This document shows, one piece after another, positions 15,748 through 23,986 of a stretch of 27,434 bases of DNA. Position numbers and translations under genes: made by a program. The notes below the pieces were generated by a model that saw only the letters and a program-made list of their open reading frames with translations, did not search any database and was not told the DNA's origin. Positions within the stretch are counted from its first letter, which is position 1. Each line of letters begins with the position of its first letter. This DNA comes from UBA6902 sp964393845 (GTDB lineage Bacteria; Nitrospirota; Thermodesulfovibrionia; UBA6902), in the NCBI GenBank assembly GCA_964393845.1, contig CAYMUX010000037.1:1-27434 (forward strand), in the 5' to 3' direction.

Positions 15748-17217
15748 ATGGAAATATTACGAAAAGTCCGGGAAACGATCAATAAATATTATATGCTTTC
15801 CGACAATGACCACGTACTGATCGGTCTTTCAGGAGGTCCTGATTCAGTATGCCTGGCAGTTATTTTAGACAAACTCAAAGAGGATTTCAATCTTTCTTTG
15901 AGCGCAGTATATATTGATCACGGTTTGAGGCCGGATGAAGTTAAAAAAGAAGTGGACTTTTGTGAGGGCCTTTGTAAAGAACTTCAGATTAGTTTCCATT
16001 CCAGGGCGGTAGATGTCAAAAAGTATGCAAAGGACAATGGTCTGAACGTCCAGGAAGCGGCGCGGGACCTCCGTTATGCTGCTTATGAGGAAATCTCATA
16101 CAGTGTGAAGGCTTCCAAAATAGCCCTTGGTCATAATGCAGATGATCAGGCGGAGACTGTATTAATGAGGCTTTTCAGGGGTTCGGGGAGAAAAGGGATG
16201 ACAGGCATTCCGCCTGTGAGAAATATAGAGTTCGGAGTTAAGAGTTCAGAGTTCAGAATTAATAAAAATGTATTGATAATCAGACCCTTGATCGAAATTG
16301 AGAGAATCGAAATAGAGGAATTTCTTTCCATTAACTCCAGACTCTTAACTCTTAACTCTAAACTTCCTTTTATGGTTGATTCGTCAAACCTCAAACAGGA
16401 TTATTTCAGGAACTGCTTAAGGCTCTCATTTATGGAAGAGATCAAGAAAAGAAACCCGGCGGTGATCCAGGATATATGCAGGACTGCGGATATCTTAAAA
16501 GAGGAAGACGATTACCTCGAAATTATTGTCACCAAGACATTGATGAGGCTTATAAGCAGAAAGAGCGACAGTTCTATCGAGCTTTTCCTGAGGCCGCTTT
16601 CGACAGTAGAATTGCCGATATTGAGGCGCATACTTCGAAGGGCCGTCAATGCAACAAAGGGGCTCAGGGGAATAAAGTTTGTGCATATTGAGGACATAAT
16701 CAAGCTGATAAAAGAAGGTAAGTCGGGCGACAGTATTCATCTTCCAAAAGACATCAGGGTAATAAAAGATTATTCGCTATTGAAAATAACTACTGAGAAG
16801 TCCCTGTCTCTTTCAGGGCGCGAGATCCAGCCTCCATGTGAGATTCATCTTAAAGAAGCGCATATGGTATTAAATGCGGCATTTGAAGAAAACGGCGGAG
16901 ATTCGGGTGACGGAAGATCATCGGTCCTTTTAGACGCAGGCAATATGATATTCCCGCTGAAAATAAGGGCGAGGACAGAAGGAGATTTTTTCTATCCCCT
17001 CGGTTTCGGGAAAAAGAAAAAACTTCAGGATTTTTTTGTTGATGAAAAAATACCGCGCGATGAGAGAGACCGCGTGCCAATTGTTGTGTCTGGGAATGAT
17101 ATTATATGGGTTGCAGGTTACCGGGCTGATGAAAGGTTTAGAGTGACGGATACGACAGAAAGGTTTTTGCGGCTTGCAATATCAAAATCAATTTCAGATG
17201 ACAGGAGAAAGCATTGA
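15748..17217 (+). CDS. tilS: tRNA(Ile)-lysidine synthetase
   Basis: About 489 residues. The PP-loop ATPase motif LSGGPDSV lies near the N-terminus, followed by the DHGLR and GHNADDQAETVLMRLFRGSG blocks. The C-terminal TilS domain contains KIRARTEGDFFYPLGFGKKK and WVAGYRADERFRV. It converts C34 of the AUA-decoding tRNA(Ile) to lysidine and is normally essential. I chose 15748 because the family usually starts near MxxILRKVRETI and because 15736 overlaps a TATAAT box; 15736 remains possible. Two repeat-derived inserts interrupt the PPVR...IIRPL and the EEFL...PFMVDSSN joins (roughly residues 162-174 and 196-207) in frame. It overlaps gltX by 4 bases. Confidence 0.92.
   Translation: MEILRKVRETINKYYMLSDNDHVLIGLSGGPDSVCLAVILDKLKEDFNLSLSAVYIDHGLRPDEVKKEVDFCEGLCKELQISFHSRAVDVKKYAKDNGLNVQEAARDLRYAAYEEISYSVKASKIALGHNADDQAETVLMRLFRGSGRKGMTGIPPVRNIEFGVKSSEFRINKNVLIIRPLIEIERIEIEEFLSINSRLLTLNSKLPFMVDSSNLKQDYFRNCLRLSFMEEIKKRNPAVIQDICRTADILKEEDDYLEIIVTKTLMRLISRKSDSSIELFLRPLSTVELPILRRILRRAVNATKGLRGIKFVHIEDIIKLIKEGKSGDSIHLPKDIRVIKDYSLLKITTEKSLSLSGREIQPPCEIHLKEAHMVLNAAFEENGGDSGDGRSSVLLDAGNMIFPLKIRARTEGDFFYPLGFGKKKKLQDFFVDEKIPRDERDRVPIVVSGNDIIWVAGYRADERFRVTDTTERFLRLAISKSISDDRRKH
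16228..16364. repeat. inverted pair of in-gene repeats inside tilS
   Basis: 16228-16262 consists of GAGTTCGGAGTTAAGAGTTC-like units, and 16331-16364 carries the reverse-complement type (TTAACTC, CTTAACTCTTAACTC). The arms are imperfect inverted copies about 68 bases apart. Both are open in the tilS frame and give extra Ser/Asn/Leu-rich residues not expected in TilS. Confidence 0.6.
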
Positions 17218-18626
17218 CAGATAATATCAGAGTTCGCTTTGCGCCGAGTCCCACGGGACATTTACATATAGGCGGGGCCAGGACTGCCCTGTTTAACTGG
17301 CTGTACGCCAGGCATAACAACGGGACATTTATATTGAGAATTGAGGACACTGACACGACACGTTCCACCGATGAATATATCGAGGCTATCATCGAAGGTA
17401 TGAAATGGCTGGGTTTTGACTGGGATGAAGGGCCTTTCAGGCAGACCGACAGGTTTGATATTTACAGGAACTATGCGGACCAACTTGTGAAGGAAGGCAA
17501 GGCTTATTATTGTTACTGTTCCCCGGAAGAGCTTGAGGCCAGGCGCAAGGAGTCGATGGCGCAGGGAAGGGCACTGAAGTATAACGGTAAGTGCAGAGAC
17601 CTGAAAGAGCCGGTTGCCGGTGTTAACCCGGTTGTAAGATTCAGGATGCCGCTGGAAGGGCGGACCATAGTTGATGACTTGATAAAAGGCATGGTCACAT
17701 TTGAAAATGAGCAGCTTGATGACCTGATAATCCTCCGCTCCGATGGTACGCCGACATACAATCTGACGGTTGTTGTGGATGATGTTGATATGAAAATTAC
17801 TCATGTCATAAGGGGCGACGACCATCTGAACAATACTCCGAAGCAGATACAGCTTTACAATGCATTCGGGTATCCGGTACCGAAATTTGCCCATCTGCCG
17901 ATGATCCTCGGTTCGGACAAGGCGAGGCTTTCCAAAAGGCACGGGGCCACTTCAGTGATGGCATATTATGATATGGGATATTTGCCGGAGGCCCTTGTGA
18001 ATTACCTTGTAAGGCTTGGCTGGTCGTATGGAGATCAGGAGGTTTTCACACGAGATGAGCTGGTGAAATATTTCTCCTTCGAGAATGTCGGCAAGGCTGC
18101 GGCGGTCTTCAACCCGGAAAAGCTCCTGTGGCTGAACAGTCAATATATCATCAAGTCATCATCTGAAAGACTTGCTGAGCTGGTGATACCTTTTCTGGTC
18201 AAAGAAAAGATTATAGCTGAAGGGCAGGGCCTTGATAAGGAATGGCTTTGCAAAGCGATTGACACTTTAAAGGAGCGCTCAAAGACTATGGTTGAGCTTG
18301 CGAATTCCCTGCGCTACTACATTGCCGAGGAAGTTGAATATAATGAGAAAGCAAAGGGAAAGTTTCTGAATGAAAAGAGCCGGGCTCTGTTGATCGAATT
18401 GAAAGACGGTCTGCAAGTGATCGCGGAATTCTCCCATCATGAGCTTGAACAGGTTTTTAAATCGGTCGTGGAAAAGCACGGTGTCAAGCTTAAAGATATT
18501 GCCCAGCCCGTCCGCGTTGCAATGACCGGAGGCACGGAGAGTCCGGGGATATTTGAGGTGCTTGAGGTTTTGGGGAAGGGGAAGGCGATTAGGAGATTGG
18601 AGAGGGCGATACAGGCTATCGGGTGA
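17214..18626 (+). CDS. gltX: glutamyl-tRNA synthetase
   Basis: 470-residue class I synthetase. It charges tRNA(Glu) with glutamate. The HIGH-type motif is PSPTGHLHIGGARTALFNW (11-29), and the KMSKS-type motif is ARLSKRHGA near 238-244. IEDTDTTRS and DDVDMKITHVIRGDDHL are family signatures. The TTG start overlaps the tilS stop (TTGA) and has AGGAG 6 bases upstream, which supports it over downstream ATGs. A separate glnS is present, so this enzyme need not be the non-discriminating type; specificity cannot be read here. Confidence 0.96.
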   Translation: MTDNIRVRFAPSPTGHLHIGGARTALFNWLYARHNNGTFILRIEDTDTTRSTDEYIEAIIEGMKWLGFDWDEGPFRQTDRFDIYRNYADQLVKEGKAYYCYCSPEELEARRKESMAQGRALKYNGKCRDLKEPVAGVNPVVRFRMPLEGRTIVDDLIKGMVTFENEQLDDLIILRSDGTPTYNLTVVVDDVDMKITHVIRGDDHLNNTPKQIQLYNAFGYPVPKFAHLPMILGSDKARLSKRHGATSVMAYYDMGYLPEALVNYLVRLGWSYGDQEVFTRDELVKYFSFENVGKAAAVFNPEKLLWLNSQYIIKSSSERLAELVIPFLVKEKIIAEGQGLDKEWLCKAIDTLKERSKTMVELANSLRYYIAEEVEYNEKAKGKFLNEKSRALLIELKDGLQVIAEFSHHELEQVFKSVVEKHGVKLKDIAQPVRVAMTGGTESPGIFEVLEVLGKGKAIRRLERAIQAIG

Positions 18627-18946
18627 ATGGTCGCAAACTCAATTTGTGAATTTTTATATTAATTAATAATGGGGCTCTGCCTCAAACCCCGGTTTGCCCT
18701 TCAGTCGGAGTTACTTTCTTTTACCACAAAAGAAAGTAACCAAAGAAAGGTGGCCCAGGTGATTGTTTCTTAACGGGCTGGCTCAGGCCTGCCCGCTAAA
18801 TTAAAATAGCCGCTTCGCTTCTCATTTTAATTCTTAACGCGTTCAGTCCTGATCCATCCCTAAAACAATCAAAGGGGGAAAAAAGAAATAAAGATACATT
18901 ATGGAAATTACTATTCATTATTATCCCCCACTTTAGAAAAGGGGGG
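18627..18946. repeat. mosaic of short interspersed palindromic repeats
   Basis: No gene is seen. 18671-18690 is a GGGGCTCTGCCTCAAACCCC hairpin-type unit. 18710-18740 is a perfect 13-bp inverted repeat with a 5-base loop (GTTACTTTCTTTT / AAAAGAAAGTAAC). 18927-18961 is a copy of the CCCCCT-rich family also found at 23850-23960 and 26563-26640. The 18710 hairpin could terminate gltX transcription, though no T-run follows it on the + strand. Confidence 0.55.
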
Positions 18947-19183
18947 TTAGGGGGGATTTGATAGCTTCTCTTCAATTTCCTTCACATCATTATCCCGCCG
19001 GTGATAGCCCATCGCATTTATCATCTCTTTTGCAATAGAATGATGTTCCCGTGCTTTTGCTTTTTTGTTTATTGAATAATCAATCAGGGAATAATCAGGG
19101 ACACAGAACTTGTCTAAAAACTCAATTTGTCTGTCTGTCATTCCGGCAGTCCTTAAGCCGGAATCTATTATTTTCAATGCCAT
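18947..19183 (-). pseudogene. 78-codon ORF built largely from repeat sequence
   Basis: I do not recognise this product. Its N-terminal third is translated palindromic repeat (ATTCCGGC...GCCGGAAT at 19138-19164, then the GGGACAC element), and its last codons are the CCCCCT-rich repeat. The central part, DYSINKKAKAREHHSIAKEM and on to EEK, looks protein-like and charged and might be the 3' remnant of a lost gene. No ribosome binding site is evident. Probably not a functional gene. Confidence 0.3.
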
Positions 19184-19263
19184 CTGGATGCCCGATTGCA
19201 GACTTCGGGCATGACAAAAATAAAAAATGGTAATTTTTAGACAGGCTCTGTGTCCCCATTTGC
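19088..19263. mobile_element. inverted-repeat element copy 1 (REP/MITE-like)
   Basis: Left arm 19098-19121 (GGGACACAGAACTTGTCTAAAAAC) and right arm about 19232-19257 are imperfect reverse complements about 110 bases apart. The left flank GGAATAATCAGGGACAC matches the second element at 21088 in 16 of 17 bases, and the right end TGTGTCCCCATTT is identical in both. This style resembles REP-type elements mobilised by REP-associated tyrosine transposases; no such transposase is in the window. Confidence 0.5.
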
Positions 19264-19290
19264 CCCCATATCAAATTGTTGTTGACATAG

Positions 19291-20892
19291 CTAAATGGTT
19301 TCTCCACTACAAACTTTTAGAATTTTAGCGTGAATAATTTGACTTCGAGACGCCAAGAATTGGTCATAACCAGTTGTTTGATAAGGGAAGTCCACAGGGT
19401 TTTCGAGAAGGTTAGAAGAAAAGACCTCACCAGCCTCGCTGCCATGCTTTTGTATCATATCAGCTAAGTAAACATTCGGATCATTGTCGCTTACAATCTT
19501 GTTTTCTGAAGCAGAAAGCATACAAATATTAACAAGAGAATTTTGATCCCCGCTTGCGCCAGTCCGCTTAAGAAATGCTCGAGGAAAAATATGGTGGAAT
19601 TCCTTCTTGTTGAATATTGACAAAGCTTCTGCGGTATCGATCCGTACCCCGTTTGTAATGTTACGCGGATTATGCAACGCTAAAAGCAGAGCATATGCAC
19701 GAGACCGAGAGTTATTAGCCCGAAATGTCAATTTTGGAAGTAGTTCCATTCTAGGAGGAAGACCAAAGGTCTCGACAGGCTCTTGGCCATTAATGACATA
19801 AGAGTCAATAGTTTCAAGATCTCTTGAAATTACAGAATCGGCCGCGCCTCTGTATCTTTCAGAAAAGGCACTCAACCAAAACCATTTTCTTACTCGTTTA
19901 ATATCATCCTGATTTAATGTACCTCTTTTTGCAAAGACATAAGTTAGTACAATTGCAATTGCTTCATACGGAAGAAAATCCCAGCTATATATTTTGAACT
20001 CCGTAGTCAAAAGGTCTACGGTCTTAAGCAAAGCCTCCTTAACTTTATCAACTAACGTATCCATATCAGTTCTGCTCAATTTCCTAAGATTAAGCACCTG
20101 TTCTTTCTTAATTCCAGTATGATGAACTGCCGAAAGACATTTCAATACAGTATTCCCATCTATGTCGTCGAACCCTTTTGGCTTTAATGCGCTGGAAATC
20201 TTACTTGCTTCATCATTTAAATCAAACGTTTCTGACCAAGTTGCAGCCACCATGAGATCATAAGTTGATAGTCGTGTGCCGGAACTGTTGATTCTCTCAA
20301 AAATTGGGCACACTTCTTCAACAGTCAAGTCTTTTAGTAGCACTACAGGTATTCTGTAATTGGTGAGAACTTCGATAAGCTGATCTAATCGTTTTTGCAT
20401 TTTGTCAGCGGTTGGGTGACTTACGAGACCTGACCTGAAGTTCAATAATTTTGTTGTATTATAGATTATTCGCAGAGGAAACATATGGGACTGATGTATC
20501 TCTGGTCTTGTGATGAAAGTTTCGTTCAAAAGGTCGTAAGCGGTTTCGAAGCCTCCCTCGTCCTCAGCCGCACCCAAACATGAGTAGATGACAGTTAACC
20601 GCTGTTGACCATCTAAGACGTAGTCCGTTGGTGTAAGATCATCGGTTTTGGGTAGACGAAAATCGCCTATATTTCGTTCGGCCGCAAGTTTGTCTTTAGT
20701 CTTCCAAAGTAAAAGGCTACCAATTGGATAATTACTAGCAATGCTATCTAAGAGATTTAATGCCTGCTCGTCTTTCCAGATAAATTTACGTTGGAATTTT
20801 GGAACCTTTGTCTCACCTTTCTTGATTCCCGATATTAAATCCTTGAGAAGTGGCGTACTTGTTTCAAGTCTACTTGATATATTGGCCTTCAT
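19291..20892 (-). CDS. DUF262 / HNH (DUF1524-type) protein, GmrSD-like
   Basis: 533 residues from the ATG at 20892; an upstream in-frame ATG (20910) is less likely because GAGGAG sits 6 bases before 20892. The N-terminal DUF262 ParB-like fold has VPKFQRKFIWK and YVLDGQQRLTVIY (about 85-105). The C-terminal part (about 420-475) has FHHIFPRAFL followed by NSLVNICMLSASENKIVSD, the His-Asn-Asn pattern of DUF1524 HNH nucleases. Proteins of this architecture include type IV restriction GmrSD, which cleaves glucosylated hydroxymethylcytosine DNA using NTP. Here both modules are in one chain. Anti-phage defence is the likely role but unproven. It is bracketed by two related inverted-repeat elements, and has different, less G+C-rich composition than gltX and glnS. 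Confidence 0.8.
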   Translation of the reverse strand: MKANISSRLETSTPLLKDLISGIKKGETKVPKFQRKFIWKDEQALNLLDSIASNYPIGSLLLWKTKDKLAAERNIGDFRLPKTDDLTPTDYVLDGQQRLTVIYSCLGAAEDEGGFETAYDLLNETFITRPEIHQSHMFPLRIIYNTTKLLNFRSGLVSHPTADKMQKRLDQLIEVLTNYRIPVVLLKDLTVEEVCPIFERINSSGTRLSTYDLMVAATWSETFDLNDEASKISSALKPKGFDDIDGNTVLKCLSAVHHTGIKKEQVLNLRKLSRTDMDTLVDKVKEALLKTVDLLTTEFKIYSWDFLPYEAIAIVLTYVFAKRGTLNQDDIKRVRKWFWLSAFSERYRGAADSVISRDLETIDSYVINGQEPVETFGLPPRMELLPKLTFRANNSRSRAYALLLALHNPRNITNGVRIDTAEALSIFNKKEFHHIFPRAFLKRTGASGDQNSLVNICMLSASENKIVSDNDPNVYLADMIQKHGSEAGEVFSSNLLENPVDFPYQTTGYDQFLASRSQIIHAKILKVCSGETI

Positions 20893-20937
20893 GCTTTCTC
20901 CTCTTGTCATTTAACCATGTTCTTAAACGACAAAACG

Positions 20938-20966
20938 AGTATAGCAAAAATAGGCTTTATTTTAAA
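20938..20966 (-). promoter_or_regulatory. candidate extended -10 promoter of the DUF262/HNH gene
   Basis: On the - strand TTTAAA (20966-20961), 17 bases, then TGC-TATACT (TATACT at 20943-20938) forms an extended -10 promoter. Initiation near 20931 would give a leader of about 38 bases carrying the GAGGAG site. Confidence 0.45.
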
Positions 20967-21087
20967 ATAAACTTGACATGCCCCATTAATCTACTCACTT
21001 GTCGGTTAACACCACAAGCGGGAGGAATACATCCCTCTCGGTAAATGCCCTATGCTAACTCTACCGCCTGAGACATTGACGTGCTTA

Positions 21088-21157
21088 GGAATAATCAAGG
21101 ACACATCCCATATTTCTGTTGCCTTCTTTTGTCTAAATATGGGATGTGTCCCCATTT
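21088..21157. mobile_element. inverted-repeat element copy 2 (REP/MITE-like)
   Basis: A perfect 17-bp inverted repeat (GGACACATCCCATATTT at 21099-21115 and its complement at 21135-21151) with a 19-base loop. The outer flanks GGAATAATCA and GTGTCCCCATTT are shared with the element at 19088-19263, while the inner arm sequence differs, so the two are related but not recent copies. Confidence 0.55.
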
Positions 21158-21215
21158 AATTTCCCAATAGTGATTTAGTGATTTGCCTTTTACCGGAAAG
21201 AAGAATGCGTGGTTG

Positions 21216-21539
21216 CTAAAAAACCTTTTTTCCTGTTTTTAGGATATATCCGTAAAAATTAGTAGCCCGCGCTTCCTTTAAAGCCTTATTCGGAAAGAGG
21301 TGCAGCTCAACTCCTGTATGACAGCGAAGTCTTAATTCGGTAGCGAGTTTTGCCTTATCTTCGATCTTCATTTTATCTGCATCCTGAGAGAACACGGCTA
21401 GATCAATATCACTCCATACACCGGCGGTTCCGGATGCGTAAGAACCAAATAAATACGCTGAATTGATACGTATTTTTTTCCTGAGATATTCTATTGAATC
21501 TTCAATTATGCTCTTTATTTCAGTTTTAGTTTTAACCAT
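21216..21539 (-). CDS. minimal nucleotidyltransferase (MNT) antitoxin-like protein
   Basis: 107 residues of the pol-beta superfamily. The signature is LFGSYASGTAGVWSDIDLAV: Gly32-Ser33 and the metal-binding Asp44 and Asp46. The third acidic position falls in GVELHLF, where a Glu is seen. In HEPN-MNT systems such proteins neutralise the HEPN partner, in some cases by adding AMP to it. The gene overlaps the upstream HEPN gene by 25 bases, so the two are translated together. Confidence 0.85.
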   Translation of the reverse strand: MVKTKTEIKSIIEDSIEYLRKKIRINSAYLFGSYASGTAGVWSDIDLAVFSQDADKMKIEDKAKLATELRLRCHTGVELHLFPNKALKEARATNFYGYILKTGKKVF

Positions 21540-21898
21540 CTCAATAATGCCTTTGTGTTATTCAAGTAATCAAAAGCTGTTTTCCTGTTTATATCTTTTG
21601 TGATTTTGGCGAGCTCTTCCGGGTATCTGGTCTCGATGTAATAAAAAGAGAGCTTCGCAAGAAATTCTTTCCTGGTCTCATCAATATCAATTTTTGATAA
21701 TTCCGCAAGCCGCAGCAGGTCGTGAGTTTTAGGAGGGAATTGATTGGTATTTTTTGTAACCAGCGCTTTCAGTATTTTTTCAACAGCCTGCTGGCAGGTG
21801 AAAAGAACATATAAATATCTCCTGCTTTTAAACATTGCGTCAGCAGTTTTGATATCGTATGCGGAAAGATTACTCCAGTACATGATGTCTTTTTCCAT
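21515..21898 (-). CDS. HEPN-domain protein, partner of the nucleotidyltransferase
   Basis: 127 residues, nearly all helix, with the HEPN pattern YWSNLSAYDIKTADAMF, RRYLYVLFTCQQAVEKILKA and FYYIETRYPEE. HEPN toxins normally carry an R-X4-6-H RNase motif; I find no such spacing here (the only His is His59 in PPKTHDLL). It therefore may belong to the non-RNase HEPN group that pairs with MNT proteins in bacteria and archaea. It is upstream of and overlaps the MNT gene, the usual toxin-first order. Toxicity is not established. Confidence 0.8.
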   Translation of the reverse strand: MEKDIMYWSNLSAYDIKTADAMFKSRRYLYVLFTCQQAVEKILKALVTKNTNQFPPKTHDLLRLAELSKIDIDETRKEFLAKLSFYYIETRYPEELAKITKDINRKTAFDYLNNTKALLRWLKLKLK

Positions 21899-22063
21899 AG
21901 CATTAAGTTACCACAATTCTACCTTTTTGTCTTCTAAAAAAAACTTGATCTTTGTTTGAGAACTGAGATATCTGTCTTTTCTTTTTACACCTTTTTTTCG
22001 GTCACAAGGAACCCCTTCTTCCTATATATTCGAGATGACTATTGCCCCAAAAATCAAAACCGC

Positions 22064-22091
22064 TTAACAAATCTCCATAATGTGGTAAAAT
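22064..22091 (+). promoter_or_regulatory. candidate promoter for glnS
   Basis: TTAACA (22064-22069), 16-base spacer, TAAAAT (22086-22091). A small CCCTTAAAAAGGG hairpin follows in the leader, and AAGGGA precedes the glnS ATG by about 9 bases. Confidence 0.35.
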
Positions 22092-22152
22092 AATCCCTTA
22101 AAAAGGGTATGACTTTATTTTTAGGTTAAGATAATGAAAAGGGATTTAATAT

Positions 22153-23844
22153 ATGACTACACATGAATCCGCCGCTCCTTCAAATTTTATCAAAGACATT
22201 ATCACCGGAGATATTAAGACCGGCAAATATGACGGCCGGGTACATACACGCTTTCCGCCGGAGCCGAACGGGTACCTGCATATCGGCCATGCGAAATCCA
22301 TCTGCCTTAATTTCGGCATTGCAGCGGACTTCAAGGGGCTCTGTAATCTCCGCATGGACGACACTAATCCGACAAAAGAGGAAGTGGAGTATGTGGAGTC
22401 GATTAAACAGGATGTGCTCTGGCTGGGATTCGACTGGCAGGAGCGGATGTATTATGCGTCAAATTACTTCGAGAGATTTTATGAATGCGCCCTTGATCTT
22501 ATCAAAAAGGGCAGGGCATATGTCTGCGATCTTAGCCCTGACGAGATGAGGCAATACCGGGGCACCTTGACGGAGCCCGGAAAAGAAAGCCCGTACCGCA
22601 ACCGTTCTGTTGAGGAAAATCTTGATCTGTTTGAGCGCATGCGCAAAGGGGAATTCCCCGACGGCTCGCGCACGCTGCGCGCAAAAATCGATATGGCGTC
22701 AGGAAATATCAATATGCGTGACCCTGTCATATACCGCATACTTCACGCGGAGCATCACATGACCGGGGACAGGTGGTGCATTTATCCAATGTACGACTAT
22801 GCGCATTGTATCTCTGATTCAGTCGAAGGGATAACTCATTCCATCTGCACACTCGAATTTGAAGACCACCGCCCGTTGTACGACTGGTTTCTTGATGAGC
22901 TGGGGATTTTTCATCCTCAACAGATAGAATTTGCGCGCCTTAATCTCACTTACACGGTTATGAGCAAAAGGAAATTTATCCAGCTTGTTGAAGGCGGCTA
23001 CGTGAGCGGCTGGGATGATCCTCGCATGCCTACTATTTCAGGCCTTCGCAGGCGGGGATACACGCCGAAGTCGATCCGCAACTTTTGTGACCGGATAGGC
23101 GTTGCCAAGGCAGCCAGTACCGTTGATATGGCCCTACTTGAATACTGCATCCGGGAAGATTTAAACAGGCGAGCTCAACGTATGATGGCTGTGCTGCGTC
23201 CATTGAAAGTGGTGATTACAAATTATCCTCAGGACAACGTCGATGAACTTGATGCAATCAACAACCCGGAAGACCCTTCAGCCGGGACCCGCAAGGTCCC
23301 TTTCTCACGTGAGCTTTACCTTGAACAGGAAGACTTCATGGAGAATCCCCCGAAGCAGTTCTTCCGCCTTGCGCCCGGACGGGAAGTGAGATTGCGTTAT
23401 GCATATTTTATTAAATGTGTTGATGTCGTAAAAGACGGCGCAGGAAATATTACCGAATTGCATTGCACGTATGACCCCGCAACAAGGGGCGGCGACGCGC
23501 CTGACGGCAGGAAAGTCAAGGCAACACTTCACTGGGTCTCGGCTTCTCACGCAATTGATGCGGAAGTTCGTCTGTACGAGTATTTATTCACAAAGGCGGA
23601 CCCTGAAGAAGATAGTGAAGGCGACTTCAGAAAATATCTGAATCCGAAGTCATTGGAGGCGCTTACGTCCTGTAAGCTTGAACCCTCATTGAAAGATGCT
23701 GCGGCAGGAGGGAGATACCAGTTTGAACGTCTCGGTTACTTTTGCGTTGACCCTGATTCTTCAGGTGGAAAACTTGTTTTCAACCGCACGGTCACTTTGA
23801 AAGATACATGGGCGAAAGTTCAGAAAAAAGGTAATGACGGGTAA
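22153..23844 (+). CDS. glnS: glutaminyl-tRNA synthetase
   Basis: 563-residue class I synthetase that charges tRNA(Gln). FPPEPNGYLHIGHAKS (35-50) holds HIGH, and VMSKRK near 269-274 is the KMSKS motif. LRMDDTNPTKEEVEYV and the C-terminal anticodon-binding beta-barrels complete the family layout. Bacteria without GlnS use GltX plus GatCAB; GlnS is thought to have entered bacteria by transfer from eukaryotes. It is monocistronic here, flanked by the HEPN-MNT island and a repeat cluster, and more G+C-rich than the island genes. Confidence 0.97.
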   Translation: MTTHESAAPSNFIKDIITGDIKTGKYDGRVHTRFPPEPNGYLHIGHAKSICLNFGIAADFKGLCNLRMDDTNPTKEEVEYVESIKQDVLWLGFDWQERMYYASNYFERFYECALDLIKKGRAYVCDLSPDEMRQYRGTLTEPGKESPYRNRSVEENLDLFERMRKGEFPDGSRTLRAKIDMASGNINMRDPVIYRILHAEHHMTGDRWCIYPMYDYAHCISDSVEGITHSICTLEFEDHRPLYDWFLDELGIFHPQQIEFARLNLTYTVMSKRKFIQLVEGGYVSGWDDPRMPTISGLRRRGYTPKSIRNFCDRIGVAKAASTVDMALLEYCIREDLNRRAQRMMAVLRPLKVVITNYPQDNVDELDAINNPEDPSAGTRKVPFSRELYLEQEDFMENPPKQFFRLAPGREVRLRYAYFIKCVDVVKDGAGNITELHCTYDPATRGGDAPDGRKVKATLHWVSASHAIDAEVRLYEYLFTKADPEEDSEGDFRKYLNPKSLEALTSCKLEPSLKDAAAGGRYQFERLGYFCVDPDSSGGKLVFNRTVTLKDTWAKVQKKGNDG

Positions 23845-23849
23845 ATATT

Positions 23850-23960
23850 TAAAAAATCCCCCTACATCCCCCTTTTTCAAAGGGGGAGAGAGTTCCCCTC
23901 ATCAAGAGGGGTTAGGGGTGTGTTCCCCCTCTTTAGCAAAGAGGGGCCAGGGGAGATTTT
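23850..23960. repeat. CCCCCT-rich interspersed repeat cluster upstream of gpsA
   Basis: Tandem, mutually inverted units of the type AATCCCCCTACATCCCCC and AAAGAGGGGCCAGGGGAGAT fill almost the whole glnS-gpsA gap. The same family is at 18927-18961 and, translated in frame, at 26563-26640 within larC. The arms can fold and may terminate glnS transcription. Confidence 0.65.
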
Positions 23961-23986
23961 GAAATGAAATTTCAGTACATCAAATC

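Larger units (their letters stand above)
20911..21215. other. intergenic region of about 300 bases
   Basis: It contains the promoter described for the DUF262/HNH gene and the second inverted-repeat element. The remainder (about 20985-21085) shows no ORF or RNA gene I can support. Confidence 0.4.

Noticed and set aside
17262..17942. 226-codon - strand ORF opposite gltX
   Set aside because: Antisense shadow of gltX; no domain and implausible composition.
22163..22549. 128-codon + strand ORF within glnS in another frame
   Set aside because: Frame shadow of the glnS HIGH region.
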